A stretch of DNA of 64,000 nucleotides, taken from contig BEXV01001325.1 in assembly GCA_003118195.1 (NCBI GenBank), positions 6,270 to 70,269 on the forward strand. Reading direction: 5' to 3'. The stretch comes from Hemicentrotus pulcherrimus. Taxonomy: Eukaryota; Echinodermata; Echinoidea; Camarodonta; Strongylocentrotidae. The translations under genes and the position numbers were made by a program. Below, one piece after another: positions 24,341-38,736 of the stretch; position 1 is the stretch's first letter, and the number at the start of each line of letters is the position of its first letter. Below the pieces are notes generated by a model that had not been told where the DNA came from, made no database searches, and worked only from the letters and a program-made list of their open reading frames with translations.

Positions 24341-24545
24341 GAGTTGAGTTGAGTTGAGTTTATTGGTTTCACATTTCACATGTATTTCACAAATAAAATA
24401 CAGAAAACAAAATATACATAAAAGACATATTGTTGCATAATTAAAAAAAAAATAAAAAAAAATAATAATAACAACATTTATAATGCGCACATATCCACCC
24501 CAAGAGATGCTCAAGGCGCCTAACAATGATTACAGTAATTAACAA
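24341..24545 (-). mobile_element. LINE/SINE 3' tail, L2-like
   Basis: On the minus strand it reads GTTAGGCGCCTTGAGCATCT, then GCGCATTATAAATGTTGTT with (ATT)n, the common L2-type 3' tail, then a second AT-rich part ending in (AACTC)n at 24341-24363. At least one retroposon end is clear; two nested ends are possible. Confidence 0.6.
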
Positions 24546-26608
24546 ATTTACATGTCATCACAATTGTTTAACAACTAATATTATTTAAAGGAAAACCCAG
24601 ACAAAAGTACAAACTGTGAAATGTGCAGGAACCTATAGAAAAAATCTACAAAAACAATATCGCATAATCAATGCAGAATAGATTAATGCAGGCGCAATTT
24701 TTGCTAAATTTTGCAATTCTGCGTAGTCATCTACAAATCGAATGAATATTTCTGACGTCTTTATTGTATTTTGTAATTCCTAGCAGCCTAATGCCATCTT
24801 GAAATAGAAGCTCAATCATACATTAAAAATATAGGCATATTTTCCAGTTGTTATTTGTTTGTGTGGCAACTGAAGGAAAGCAATGAATACATTCTTTCAA
24901 TTTAGAACTTGATGTCAACGTTTAAATCAACGCATTTCATTATCATCTCTGGAAGCGGGACACGAGCTCAAATCAAATGCTTTCATATCAATAACACGAT
25001 ACATGAATGTTGCATCGGAGCGTGGCATCGGCTATCACGTGACTCGAATGACGTCGCCAAACACCCACTCCCAGCATCCTTTTCGTGCCTTGGTGAGCGA
25101 ATACAGTTTTCTAGGCTCTTTTCGTATTTCCTTATAGTTCCAGATTGAGCTGAAATTGAGCAGGCTTAACCTAAAACATCACCCAGATCATATTTCGCAC
25201 TCTAACGAAGATGTTTTCATCACCGCCACATTTATTGCTGACTGTTTCAGCCCTCTTTCATTTTTTTACTCTCCCTTACTTTTACTATTTTGAGAAAAGA
25301 CGGCTTCATTCATATTGAGAAGTTTTGATGACGTCATTCGTAAAGAGCGAAAACTGAATGACAAGTATTAGTTACATGACTACATGCGCTGATTAGAGAC
25401 GAATATCTTTGGATTCTAAGAAAGGAAATACTGAATTCTATAAGGGAAAACGTTAAGTTCTACCAGTAGAAGATAAGTGGCAACATTCATGTATTCCTAA
25501 TGAAAAAACATGAAATTATAAATGCTTAGTAGCAGAGCAAAAAAATAATATTAAAAATGATTATGAAAGGGTAGATATTGAACTTTCTGGAAATGTGATT
25601 TTCTACTTGAAATTCAGATACCGCCCTAAAAATGACTTTTTGGTTTCCTCTCTTCAAATTGTTTTTAATCACTCATGCGTGAAATATGCAGCATATGCGT
25701 CGCATCAAATGAAAGAGGACGATCTAAGCTAAACACAAAATCATTTAATGATTATTGTATTTGTGATTAAGTTATGATAAAACGTCAATAGTTCTCGCTT
25801 TCATTTTTTCTGGGACGCACTGTATATACACATGTAGATATCGCGATAAGCACAGAAATAATTCAAAATAATATTATTTACCGGTCACCAGTCACCACGC
25901 TCACTTTCTTCCCATCATGTTTCGGATTGATTTTCTAACATGATGTATACTAAAGAGTTAAACAACACCTTTATGATCATAATAATAAAGACAAATTCAC
26001 AGGCTAACTGAAGCCGGTATGTTTCTCGGACGTTCCTTCTTTCCTGCTTGTATCGATATCAGAGTGCATTGCGGAAGAATATCTGTCAACAATCCGAGGT
26101 GAGAATGAAACTAGGAGGGTAGAGAGGTTTGCTTTAAGAAAACATTTCATGTGCTGTTTGTGCCTTCCGTTACTATGGTGATAGGTAATGAGTTAATTTA
26201 CGGAATTGTGTAGTTCATCACGTCCACCGGAGCATCCCTCCATAAAGTGAAGATTAATCCTAAGAATGCTGGCGAAGCTAGAATCCATTCCTATTTCTAC
26301 ATTTTCCTTCTTTCCCCCCTCCTTTCATTCTTTTTTGATCTCTCATGTTTTCTACTCCCCCCATCTCTCGAATTCTCTATTATACAAATTTTCTTTAAAT
26401 CAATCTGCAATTCTTTACTATTAAATTTTCCTATAGACCGCCGTCCTACTTTTCCTTATCATTCTTTTCTAAACTCGTTTGATGTACCCTACATTGAATT
26501 TCGAACCCCGACAGTGCTAGCTAAAAATGTTTTCAACGATGCCAAACAAAAGCCTTCTTTTTGGATTTCTCTTACACTGGGGTATGATTCGAAGCATAGC
26601 CCCCCCCC
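24546..26608. other. Intergenic, no gene seen
   Basis: AT-rich. One TGACGTCA site at 25329-25336. No gene recognised. Confidence 0.45.
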
Positions 26609-26643
26609 CACACACACACACATACACACACATAAACACACGA
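26603..26643 (+). repeat. Poly(C) plus (CA)n microsatellite
   Basis: A C run directly followed by (CA)n with a few AT steps. Confidence 0.85.
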
Positions 26644-29599
26644 GAAAGAAACTATAAACAAATGTCATAAGATCTCCCTTAATTATTGAGGCATTCAAAG
26701 TAAAAACGTACGTTTTACCCCAGAGTCGATGAATGATTTTAACAACCACCTCGTTATCATCATATTTCTTTCCTTCTTTTTTCTTTCCTTATAGATTCAT
26801 CCGATTCATTAATACTTCTGTCAGAGTCTTTTTCTTGTACCACTTTTCAGAAGCTCTCTCATCATTATGACACTCAATTCCATTAGTGAACAATTAAAAA
26901 TGCTTTTAACTCGAGGTAACTCGTTTCATTCTTTTCATCACGGAAACTGCATAACGCATCGACAACTCAGATGAGCTGCATGCATGCAAAACCACAGAAG
27001 AAGGAATTAAAATATAAAGAAGAAAAAAAAAATTAGAGGAAATCTTCTTTTTGTCACGACCGTTGCTGACGTCATGTGAAGCATGATTTAATCCCAACCC
27101 TTTTCTTTCAGCTAAAGACTGAAGGCCCTCCCAGAGACGTTGTCGTCTTGAATGGCAGACAATCAAAAGAGGCGGGATATTCATTTTTTCTTCTTTCAAT
27201 ACAATCAAATAAAGAGTAACTGTCTAGGGAATCATCGCCCACACCATGGTAACATCGAGACGAATGAGAGGTTACTATACCTTTATTTTATTTTACAAAA
27301 ACTGAACTGAACCGTGGGGAAATCGCAGCCTGAACCTTGCATCTTAATTCATCCAAATTGTGTGGTTGCATCCGTGTAAGAAGAGAGTTCTCAGGTTTCT
27401 TGAGGATTGTAATGAGTATTACGAAGGGGTATAATGAGTGCCCCCACCCATGTATATCAACAGGTCTGCCCCTCCCCGAATCCCCCGGGGGTGAGGAAGT
27501 AAGACATCAGAAAGAGAGTATCAGGCAGATCAATGGGAGATGGAATATTGTCTATAGCCTATAGTTCTATGCCATGTTTGCGGTGTTTCACAAGTTGGAT
27601 GAGAAAAATAATCTGGGAAAAGGCGCGAAACGAGATCAACAAATTATTGGGTTACTATGGTGATCAGTAATATTAACACCTGGTAACCTGCCACTGAGAA
27701 ACGATGAAACATTGCCAATTCATGTTTCTTCTATAACGTTTGTTACTTTCTTGAACTGATTATACTCGGGGGCGATTTTCCCTCTCACCTTGGTATCTCT
27801 TGTCCTGTTCGTCTTGCCAGCGCCCCCTCGTCTTTTGCTAAACAAAAATGAAATGCAGATGACAAACAACATTTCCTCAAATCAAAGTGAAAGTCATTCG
27901 GAAAAAAGGGCCGAAAATGTTTCCATGTGTGAAGTGACTGCACATGTCGGAAACGGTGTGCTCATGTTGTCATAATAAACCCACCAGACTCAACATGTTT
28001 TTCAGAATTATAGGAAACAAATGTTTCTTTTTTGGAAGGAGGAGGGGCGGGTTGATAAGGCATGTAATGCGGGAAGTGTGAAACGAAAGTGCTATGTCAT
28101 TCATGATGATCGCAACCTTCTCTTATCCTCATGAAGTTGTAAGATGTCATTTTAGATGAGGTGTCGCAAGGCAATACCTGCGTGGACAACTCTACCAGTG
28201 GGCACCTATCCAAATGTCCGTAGACAGCTTATCAGTGGACAATGTACCCCTCCTCCCCCTTTTCCCGCACCCAAAATGTTGGACCATGCCATCATCTAAA
28301 TCAACCAACACTGTAGGCCTAATGGCTGTTGTTGTTGTTTTCTTCTTTAAAATGTCCAACAGGAGGGTAATCATCTGTCCGACAACTTCGGGGCAAATAT
28401 AGGCCGAATTCGATTGATTTTTGCTCAATTTAGTAGAAGACGACGTGATTCGGACAAACATTACCCAAGCCTGCGCTTTACCGGGGCGCCATAAATTGAC
28501 ACATAATTGGTCAGACACAACCTTATGTTGAGCTCCACCCTCAACAATTGTTGACAGTGGGGATCGAGTATGGCTAAAACGACTGGATTAATGACTTTTT
28601 TTTGTAAACCTCGTAAGAAAGAAGAAGTAGAGTGGACAACAACCCCTGTCATCAACTTCCCCTCCTCTGGAAAATACTAACTTTTCAGACAACAAAAAAA
28701 TCTGTTCCTTAACAAAGAATAGATATAAATGACAAATGTGATTTTTATTAAAAGTTTAATGAGGGTAACTGAGAAAAATTATACGTTTGAGACTCCATCA
28801 TCAATATGAAATTATTGGTAACCCCTTTGAACTGTTGAAGAGTGTTTTCACTTAAGCCTCTACAGATTGAGATGTAAATTAGCTTAATGAAGAGAGTCGG
28901 GTTGCTCTATCGGATTGTCACAAAGCCAAGATGCGTTGGCATGACGACTGACTATTTTCTCCTTTTTTCTCATTAACTAAACAAACATTGGATGCCACTC
29001 AGAGATGTAAGAGGGGGATAATAAAACTGGTAGAGGAAGAGCCAAAATTTCATTCGAAAAAAATAATCAAAAAGGAGAAGAAAGTAGGCTTTAATATTAT
29101 TATGTGGATGGAACAGAAGAAAGGTGATTTTGGCAAAAACAAGATTGAAGTCGAGGTTGTCAATATTAATAAATGGTTGATTCGCTCACTTTCATTAAGT
29201 GGAATTCATAGTTTGAATAATACTTTTAAAAAATACCAAAATAGATGAACTATACTATTATAATGTTTAAATGATTTTACTTGGTTTTCATGCTGTCTAT
29301 AGATGATGGATGATTTTCATGATGAAAACACGGATAGTGAAATAAGGGTGAGGATTCGAATACAACTTTTTTTGTAATGCTTTACTATAAATGCTACTAT
29401 GAAGCCGGACTCACAATATTGTGCGCCAACTTGTCACTTCCGCTCAGCTTTAGCATTTTGGATCATGACAGTGTGTATTGTGTCAAATTCTTCATATCAG
29501 TGAATCTTGTCAGTTATTGTTATGTTACACCATCTCTTACACCTAACACCAAACCTGGCATCAGTACTCATCAGGGACTATTCACTAACATTTAACACC
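26644..29599. other. Intergenic, no gene seen
   Basis: Mixed sequence, some short unrecognised frames. One TGACGTCA site at 27067-27074. No gene recognised. Confidence 0.45.
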
Positions 29600-29772
29600 G
29601 AACTTGACATCACTACTTAAAACATACCTTTCCCCCAGTGATCTATGGGATCTACTTCCTGTGAGACTGTAAATTTGTGTCATCTTTTCATAAATTTTCA
29701 TTTTAAGCGCTATGGTATTTATTGTTTTTAGCGCCCCTAAATATTCTATAATATGATTATTATTATTATTAT
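29600..29772 (+). mobile_element. LINE 3' end fragment
   Basis: CTACTTAAAACATACCTTTC reads as LLKTYL, the usual last RT-ORF motif of L2/CR1-type LINEs. It is followed by a short 3' UTR with TTTTAAGCGCTATGGTATTT and GTTTTTAGCGCC, then an (ATT)n tail at 29754-29772. Strongly 5'-truncated. Related CACCATCTCTAACACCTAAC sequence lies on both sides of the fragment. Confidence 0.6.
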
Positions 29773-31240
29773 TAGCAGTCGTATTCATCACCGACTATTT
29801 TCACCATCTCTAACACCTAACACCGAACCTAAAATCCGTCGTACTCACTATGCACCAAGTTCATTTCCCTTGTGAAACCGTGAACTCTTACGCAGCGCAT
29901 CCTCCTCCTTTGAAAGTGCATGTGTCTGCTTCCAATTTACCAATCGTCCTTCGCCACCAGAGACTAGATCCATATCCCATCACCAATCCGGGATGAGTTA
30001 ATGTCAACACTGCCCAGAAACATCCCACCGAGTTCCCACTGCCCATATTTTACTGCTCCTCAGTGACAAAGCATGCTGATATCACATCAGTTCGCTTCGA
30101 TCCCGAAGAAAAAGGAAACGAGGGAACGGGTCTGTCTTCTCTAGACAACCACTAGTTATTTTGGCAGGGAATCTGGGTTATGGACAACGATGATTTAGAC
30201 AATTTTAGCGCTGATTTTGAATACCTGTAGCTCTAGATAATCCCATTTTTTAAAACTGATGTTTGTGTCAATTTTCATCCGTCAATAAATTCGAATTACT
30301 GAGCTCATCTTGACAATGCAAATTTCCTCTGTAAGAAAAAAGAATGCAGAACAAAGCATGTCAAAATAATCACTTTTGATGTTTTGCGGATATCTGCGGA
30401 TGCAAAACAAGTTTGACAAGGGAGGGATTGTAGCAATGTGTTTTAAGTCAACCAGTAATAATGATTCAGTAAACTCAAAGTGCTGAGCTCATGACAAATA
30501 TTACGACTCCTCATTCACATTATTCAATGTTTCTCTTGAAACAATTTGGGTTCTCTTTGCGCATAGGTCCGTCATTTGTTTCAAATAATGCCTCCCAAAG
30601 ATTTCAATCATCCAACTTGCACTTTTACACCCGATCAGTGATTCAGCTTAATATTGGAGGAAATTAAAAGTGCGTTCCATCCGGGATATATTCAGACCTC
30701 CAAATTAAGGTCTCAATTTACAATGATCATTTGTAATTGGGAAAAGGCGACGGCCAATTCTTTCAAGCGATCTTTGTAATTGTAACCTCAGGTTTGTGAT
30801 CAGTATGTGTCTGTCAACAAGTTACAGTGATGGAAAACAAACTTTCTCTGGCGATGAAGACAACATGATTCGGCAGAATTCCCTTTGAATGAAATTAATG
30901 AAATAAATTGTTTTCAATTTGAGCTTTTGCATGATGTAATGTATTTCTTTTATCGGTGGATTACTTCACTGAAACGATTTGTTTTCAATTGGTGCCTGAA
31001 ACTTGTATGGCTATAGTTCTGTCATTAATAGTTACTAAGAATGTTTACCACTATGGCAATTATTCTGCATGAAATGAACCTGTGCATATTTTATATGCAG
31101 CTGATTATATCTATTACTGATGAGTTATTTCTAACCAAAGTGAATGTGTAAAAAAAAAAACTATAATCCTCTCCTTTCAGATTAGATTGCCATTTAACTT
31201 GTATTGGCAGGATATGATACTCCATAGATATTAGGCACCT
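29773..31240. other. Intergenic, no gene seen
   Basis: AT-rich with several ATTAAT/TAATTG-type words at 30640-30780. No gene recognised. Confidence 0.4.
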
Positions 31241-31470
31241 TTGATCCTACCCTTACATAATTATCTATCTTTTCTATATAAAGTGCCGTTTGGCGGTTGG
31301 GTAAGGGTTAGAGTTAGGGGTGTGTTATGGATAGGTTTAGGCATAGGTTTGCTCTGAACATTATTCCTAGACTCTACCGGCGCATTATGCGAAAAAATGA
31401 ATGTAACTATACAGGACCAGTGGGATATATAACCAAAGATCCCAAGGACAAATAATTTCCTAGGACCAAT
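31241..31470 (+). repeat. Dispersed GGTTAG/ACCAGTG repeat
   Basis: Contains GGGTAAGGGTTAGAGTTAGG and, downstream, ACAGGACCAGTGGGATATA. The same succession of motifs occurs on the minus strand of 51783-52110, so this appears to be a dispersed, partly tandem family. Confidence 0.45.
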
Positions 31471-33116
31471 GAGGTGTCATCGGTTTAAGCATAGTACAAG
31501 CAGAAGTAATGGCTATGTTTCAGTAACCTTGACAAGGCGCATGGATTAAAAGAAGAGATTGCTTCCATATTTGTTATGATGGGATATACCGGAGACGAAA
31601 AGGAGAAACGTCTTGTTATAAGAAGGTAATCATCTGGAAGATTTTGAGGTCGGTGTCTTTGACGTCATAAGAATGATGTGATGAATCCATGCGAGAAAGG
31701 ACACCGAAATCTGAAATGTTGCATTTTATAGTTTTGAAGTTTATCAATATTATTATCATGCACTATTGTGTTTTTCTGAAAGGAAGGTACGTGGGGCGAC
31801 CCCCTTGTATATTATCAAGTGCAAGTCGCCCGCCTGGAAAGCCGACCCTGTAGTGAGCGCACATGATTTTTACTTTTTAAGGCACTTCATGATCATTTTG
31901 AAACGCAATTTTTATGAGGGCTTCAATATTACACCATGTCACAGACACTGATAACACGTAGGGCCATGCATCTCAGATTTAACATTTTTAAACGATGCCT
32001 TTAAGTTTAGGGTCGTGGAACTAATCGATTTAAAAAAGAGAATTGTTACAAGTTGTAAGCAGATCTTTTACAAGTTCAATCTATACAACAACAACAATTC
32101 TAACAGTTGATTACACAGATAGTTCATTTGCCCTTTCATTTTGGAAAGTTGCAGCAATCAGGAAACTGGTGGGAAACGAATTCCACTCGATTGCCAGCTG
32201 AAAATACTTGACTGATTTGTCTTTTTCTGTTTATACATTGTGATGGAATCATTAACAATTATCATGCTCCAAGTTCATGTATTGTTATGATCATGTAAGC
32301 TACTAAAGCATGGTTGTGCAACATAATCCAGGATAATGTTAGGTTAATTCATTCCTGTTTTGAGACTCTAGTAAAACAAGAGGACTAGATTATTGCGAAT
32401 CGGTATCTCAAGTTTTGTTTTGATAATAATTTGCTATTATACATGTTATTGACTGGTCCTTGCATTTACACATGGGCCGATTGCACTGATTGCATTATGC
32501 CTGATGAAGAACTTGAGCTAAAATCGATATCGAATTTATGAGCTGAAAAAGAGGCAGTCCTCATTAGTGCGGTGCTTCACTCTAACCTTAGGACGTCTGT
32601 TTTTGCCTTGTGATTCAGATGAGTCTGCGGCTATGAAGGCTGACCTTGTGTATGTTTTACGAGGTAGATGCTCATCTCAAGGGGACAACAGACAAGATAA
32701 TAACCCATTGTCATATATCATCTATTATGACGTCATCACACGAACATCCTCCGCCCTTGTTCTCGGATTCCCATTGAGATGCTTGTCTCACTCGAGTCAC
32801 ATGACGATTGCAAGGGGATCGGTATATCGTTACAACTTTTGTCGAGCTCGTGTGAGGATTGTCTGCAGAAGGGAAGCCTTCACCTTTATAGATCTACATA
32901 TCTTAAGGAGTTTGATTAACCTATAATGACTAAACGTGATGGGGATCTGTGACGTCATGAGATGTATCTATTTTTAAACTTTGTATGGGCTACTCCCGAC
33001 AAGATAAGTTTTTGCTATTCAGCCCCTTTTCTATTAATGTACAGCTTAATTTTAAGTAGAAGGTAAGCATGACAATAGACCCAAACGTAATAGGGTGGTG
33101 AAAGAGACTTGAATAG
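31471..33116. other. Intergenic, no gene seen
   Basis: Three TGACGTCA sites (31660, 32728, 32950). No gene recognised. Confidence 0.45.
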
Positions 33117-33290
33117 ATAGGAGAGAAGAGGGAGAAAGAGAGGGAGGGGAGTGAAACAGAGGAGAGAGATAAAGAGGGAGGGAGAGAGAGAGAGGGGGGA
33201 AGGAGGGACAGAGAGAGAGAGAGAGAGAGAAGGAGATAGAGAGAGGGGGGGGATACAGATAGAGGGGAGAGAGAATATGGGGGTAATGAA
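33117..33290 (+). repeat. GA-rich purine tract
   Basis: (GA)n with GGGAGG blocks. Confidence 0.85.
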
Positions 33291-34713
33291 GGAGACATGG
33301 TTGTTGAAAATTATATTGAGAGGAAAGTAAAAAGATGGAAAAGATGAGGATTAACCATCATCATCAATAGAAGTGGAATAATAATAGAGATAGGGGTATT
33401 TAGAGAAGAATGATAATAAAAGAATAAAGGGAGTGTGACAGAAAAAATGCGAAAGATGTAATTTTTTAGAGATAGTACGGGATAATTAAAAAAACACATA
33501 CAGTACAGACATAGAAAGTCAGACAAAGAACAGACGAACAAAAGACATGCACACACACACAAATAATCTTTAAGAAAGAAATGGAAACGAACTAGACACC
33601 AAGAAAGACCTTATCGTTGTCACGTGTTGATGACATCATTATTGGGAATGTTCATTCGGTCGTAGATGATTTCATCTGAGGTTTGTTTTGTTTGATAATG
33701 TTTCTACCTTCACCTTTTGAATTGATCAAAACCATATTTTTACGGAGCTGTCGATTAGTCATCTTGGAACGTACGTTATGATATAAAGAATTCTTTAAGA
33801 TCGCAAAAGCTTAAAGGAATATGAAGTTTTCTGAATGATAATAGTATTTTATTTTCATTTTAATAATTCTCTGTATAAGGCCAAATTTCCCCGGAAGAAG
33901 TAGCATCATGTTTTTAAACCCGAATAGCATCAATAGATAAGAATAATCGTGTGATATTCATAAGGGCCTGGTGGGTCTTGACACTTTCCCCGTCTTCTAC
34001 CCCCATATCACGTAATAAAATTGTATGATAATTAATTCCTGGTAAAAAGAATCTATTTCAATCATTGAACTGTTAGATGTAAATATTTGTAAAGTATTCA
34101 AAATCACATATGATAAAAATTAGAAAAGGAGGAATTAAAAAGAGTTGTTAGACTATAGAAGTACATTAACCTCAACAAGGAAGTGATAACGATCGCCTCC
34201 ACGTCGATATTGGATTGTCTCATTTAAAAATCAACGTATTTATTCCTGATGGCGTGCTAAATCCCATAACCTTTCACAAATTTTGCTTCATCATGATCAC
34301 CTCAGACATAGATATCAATGTCACAATTTACAGGGCGTAATATGGTATCTTTAAGATCATCTTTATTGGAAAAATACGAATGTCAATGGCCGGTAAAGTG
34401 CGTTTTCTTCCTACTATACGTAGTTCGTACGTGGGTGACACCAGAGGTATGATTTGGTAAAGATCCTTTGGCTTTCATAGATTTAAGAGTATATTTTCTC
34501 CTTTCTCATTCTATAATAACGTTACACTTTGGTTCACTTTTTTTTGTAATTTACCAAAGCCAATCGAAGCATTGAGAAATATAGAACTGCGAGATGACTG
34601 ATTATGTTCGTGAAGAGATAAACTTTAATTTCAAATTAACAAAATATACAATCAAGGTTAGGTTTCCATTGCAATGTATACAAAATTATGGTAGGAACTG
34701 CGCCGAATCTCAT
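33291..34713. other. Intergenic, no gene seen
   Basis: AT-rich; short (CA)n near 33550. No gene recognised. Confidence 0.45.
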
Positions 34714-34905
34714 TTAAAGCCAGTCTGCACTAGTTTGGCCAGGGGGATTAGACCTCCCTGCAAGGTGTCTGACAGGTGGTTATCTCATCAAATCAGCTCT
34801 CAATTAACATAAGAAGAAAGGGATCATGATGAACCAACAGGTACCGATTAGGCATTGTTTGCTATATAGAGGGCGCAAGTAGCTATAAGTAGTGCAGTGG
34901 GGCTA
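34714..34905 (+). mobile_element. MITE, TTTAAAGCC family, copy A
   Basis: Starts with TTAAAGCCAGTCTGCACTAG and ends with GTAGTGCAGTGGGGCT, an imperfect terminal inverted repeat. The interior is shared with the reverse strand of 40534-40728: TTATCTCATCAAATCAGCTC and GCATTGTTTGCTATATAGAG are identical in both. No ORF. A non-autonomous DNA transposon is the best reading. Confidence 0.75.
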
Positions 34906-35734
34906 CAAAGAAATTAAAATACCCAAAGATGGCACTCATTTCTCGACCTACACATTAAAAATGCCAAATATTTCAGGTCATCCAAGCAACGGTATGGGCC
35001 TTAGATGGCGCCTTGACCTTCAATCATACTACCTACCTTCCATCCTTCCTTTAAAAAGAACAAGAAAGAGAGACCAAAATTAATAGAAGAGGGTTGTTCG
35101 AGAGGAGATGGCGGATATCAGCAGTTTAAGGCCTTAATGATGTCAAAATTACCTTGAAACTTGATACTTCTTTGGGCGGTCACTTTTTATGTCAAAGTCC
35201 ATGACAAACCTGACAAAACTTTGATTTAAGGTGTCGTCTGGATGTGTACGAGGATGACCCAAACATAAACCATCAAGGGGCTTCCTCCCAACTGCCTTGT
35301 TGAACCAGAGCCGTCCTTTTTTAGACAAACGAACGCGCGAAGACTACATAGGATTTTGAAGTTTGATGCTGTAACTCAGCTAAACAAGAACAGCTTCAAT
35401 AAAATAGACATCATGAACTATCAAAACAAAGATACAGGTTCAGGATTAAGGGCGATTAAATCTTTTTAAAATCCCGTTCAAATCTACATTGGATGGATTC
35501 GGTTTTTCCCCTGGTCACCGTGCACATGACAAGATCATGTTTTAGCAGAGTAATAAAACCTCATGACATTTGAAATTCTACCACAATATGGGAAAAAAAA
35601 TTATGATTGAAAATGAAAAGTAGTTGAATCCATATGCACGAACCCTGATGACGATATGATGACGTAATCATTCGTTTCTAATTATCATCAGGCTTAAAGA
35701 TAACAAGTCTGTATGGTGACTAGTATAGTGAAGG
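34906..35734. other. Intergenic, no gene seen
   Basis: No recognisable feature. Confidence 0.45.
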
Positions 35735-35756
35735 GGAGGGGAGAGGCAGAGACAGA

Positions 35757-35799
<43 letters not shown>

Positions 35800-35850
35800 G
35801 GAGAGAGAGAGATAGAGAGAGGAGGAGGAGTGGAGAAGAGGTGGTGGAGG
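35735..35850 (+). repeat. GA-rich purine tract
   Basis: (GA)n, then GGAGG units. Confidence 0.85.
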
Positions 35851-38736
35851 AGAAGAAGAAAGACAATAAACAAAAAAATAAATACACATACAGATGGACA
35901 TATAGATAGAGAGAGAATGGAATATCTCGTCATTAGGTCACAAGGATAGAAACACCCCTAAATTTGAATATGTTAGCATACTGGTTTATGTCATCAGCAA
36001 CCCACATACACAGATCCAAATTTCGCAGACGGGCAGAGAGAGGCATCTTAGGTAGCCTGTAGAGTGTAAATCTTGACGAGAATGAAGCAGCGAAAACAGA
36101 AAATGGATTAAGTCATCAAAATATGTTCATTGCTTGTATCTATTACATCTTATTTATTAATGCCATGCCATGTGGGTCAGTGCGAACTAAAAAAAGACAC
36201 AATTTATCGAATCAGCGTACCACGCTGAGACTTATCTTTCATTTAAATCAACTTTACTGTTCCATTGAGACTTCATGGATTTAGCTTAGCTAATAATAAT
36301 TTGGTAATAATTTGTCGAAATGAGCGATAAACGCTGTGGCGTAGAAACATGAGTCTGCTAAAACTCGAGAAGGTTGACGGGGTATTTGAGCATACATATT
36401 TTACTTGATCCATGTTCACCTTTAACCAAATTTATGTTTAATGGCATAATGTTATCAGGGCAAAACATATAGGAGAACTTTGTCAGCCGTTGTAAGAACA
36501 CAAGGATTTGTAAATTTGAATACCCCGTTGTCAAATTCATTATTTCCAAGATTGTAAAAGGAAGTAAAGGCATTCTAGTTATAACTGTTGATAAGCTGGC
36601 ATGATCATTCGTATTTCAGATATAAAATATAAAGCATCATTTCAATACAGCGTTACAATTTAAAACTTCTTCAACTCTACATGCATTTTTAATGGTCCTC
36701 TGACCACTCACTGGTGTTACATAAATAGAGCGCATCGCGAAATTTAGAAATGACAGTTTCGTCTGCACAGCTGGGTGTCTTTATGCACACGTCTACCTAC
36801 GGCGCGTCACAACGTCTACCGTGATTGGTCAATAGTTTCCGTTGCAGGGGGTCGCGGAGTGGCGTAATTTCAATGCACACACAATTTAGTGGATGATCAA
36901 CATTCTCTCTAACACTAACTGTGGTCAATTTCCCTTGTTAAACCTTGTGTGCGAATAACCTTCAATATTAACTACGGGCTGGCGCTAAAAATAGCCTCAT
37001 CGATCTAAAAAAAAAAAAAAAAAAAAAAAAAACGAAGAACCTTACTACTCATGTAATGGTCGGCAAATGACAAAAATGCCCTAGACTACAGACGTGTCTA
37101 GGACAATTATTTACGATGGCAGCTTTTAATTAGCCACAATACAAACAACTCATGAAACTATGACAACTGACATTTGGCTCAAGAGGAGTGGGCGATCTTA
37201 CTGTCTCAGATTTTTGTTTGTTTAAAATCTTAGAAAGAGACGGCGATCAATGATTAAGCTACTTCAAATATGAAGTACTGGACTACAACGAATCAAACGT
37301 ACCCTTTTCTGGCAAATATCTTTACAGTAACTGAAAAGATATGCTTAGCTCTCCTAAAAAGGAAGGAAATCTTGTACCATAACTGAGATTAAGATGAAAA
37401 AAGCGGAGGTAGGCGCAGCAGACTGAGAAGAAAACAAAATAATTAAGTTCTTTTTGAGGACATTAATAAAGTCTTTTTGGTGGTATTCTACTAAACTTGG
37501 AATGGTATGTTAGATTTAGAAACTTCCGCATTCGAATTGCATAAACTACCTGTAGATGGTGGTCAACAGTTAAAACAAATTTAGCGCAACGAAAAATAAA
37601 TGGCGAAAATCATTGTGGTTGGCTAACTTGTATTGCTGTGTTTTCTTTCAAGAAAATCTTTTTTCAGGTCATGAGTTGAGAAAAAATAACATGAAAAAAA
37701 AGAAGATTGGATCACGTCAGTGGCTATAAATCTTATGTTTTTTCTCGCACCATATGTTTCATGTTCTCATCCTTCTTTACAAAGTCACATGAGGACACTG
37801 CCAGTGGCACCAGTCACTTCCACAAACAGCCATATACTTCTTCGATGCTTCCTTTCAACATATGATTTATTCACACAAACAACGGTCACAACTTTATAGT
37901 GTAGATGAGCAGCGTGAATGGGCTAATAGATGCCAAGGTGTCAGAAAGCCGCCGGCTCGAGGAAAGTCTTCGCAACTTCGTTCATTAGCGATTATTACGT
38001 AACCAACCGCACCGGCTATTCGTCAATGCTATCAACTATTATCGAAGTTATGTCTATGATTTTAATTGAACGAGGCTGATGATAGGGGCAATTACCAGCC
38101 TTAATGGCTGCTTAAGGGAAAGCCACACTTCCTGGCAATTCATCGATATTAAGCTCCCTATGAAGGGCACTCGTAATGCGTGGGAGGACTTGCGTAAACA
38201 TGAATGTTTGTACTAATAACCATTTAATTCATCAACCGTTATGAAAGAAAAAGAATTAAGGGATTATGCAATATAATGTAATTAACCCCTATGGCGCGTT
38301 TCGAGAAGTTTGCGTGATGACATAAATGGATCTACTTACATCGATTCTCCTTCAGAGTTGTTTATTCGTATTCATAATAATAATAAAAAAATTGTTTACA
38401 AGTGTTGGCGCACCTGTCTGTCATGTATGTCCTTGGGTATTTGAAGAAAAAAAAAATAGGCCAGTTGTGAATGTTTCCCTCTTTCAATTTATATTACTAA
38501 TTTATCAAGCCATTTTGACAGACTCCCAAGCCTTATTACGCAGCTTCCAGTGTGCATGTACAAATTTAGAGATGTCTGAATCCAGAGCATTAAAAAAAAA
38601 TACATTTCAGTAAGCAATCTATCACTGAAATCTTCAAATTAGCTCAATTAATCTTTACTACCCATCAATCAAACAATATTTACACAACCATTAGTTAATC
38701 AATCCGTTTCGGCATGTCCATCAAACATTCATCATA
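35851..38736. other. Intergenic, no gene seen
   Basis: Contains a pure A run of about 30 at 37007-37032 and a CpG-richer stretch at 36790-36860. A mixed-composition stretch at 37900-38200 is free of obvious repeats and could be regulatory. No gene recognised. Confidence 0.4.

Noticed and set aside
31290..31345. Interstitial telomere repeat (GGGTTAG words)
   Set aside because: Only two or three imperfect units, part of a longer dispersed repeat.
37003..37032. Poly(A) of a processed pseudogene
   Set aside because: About 30 A, but the upstream sequence has no AATAAA at the right distance and no recognisable gene.
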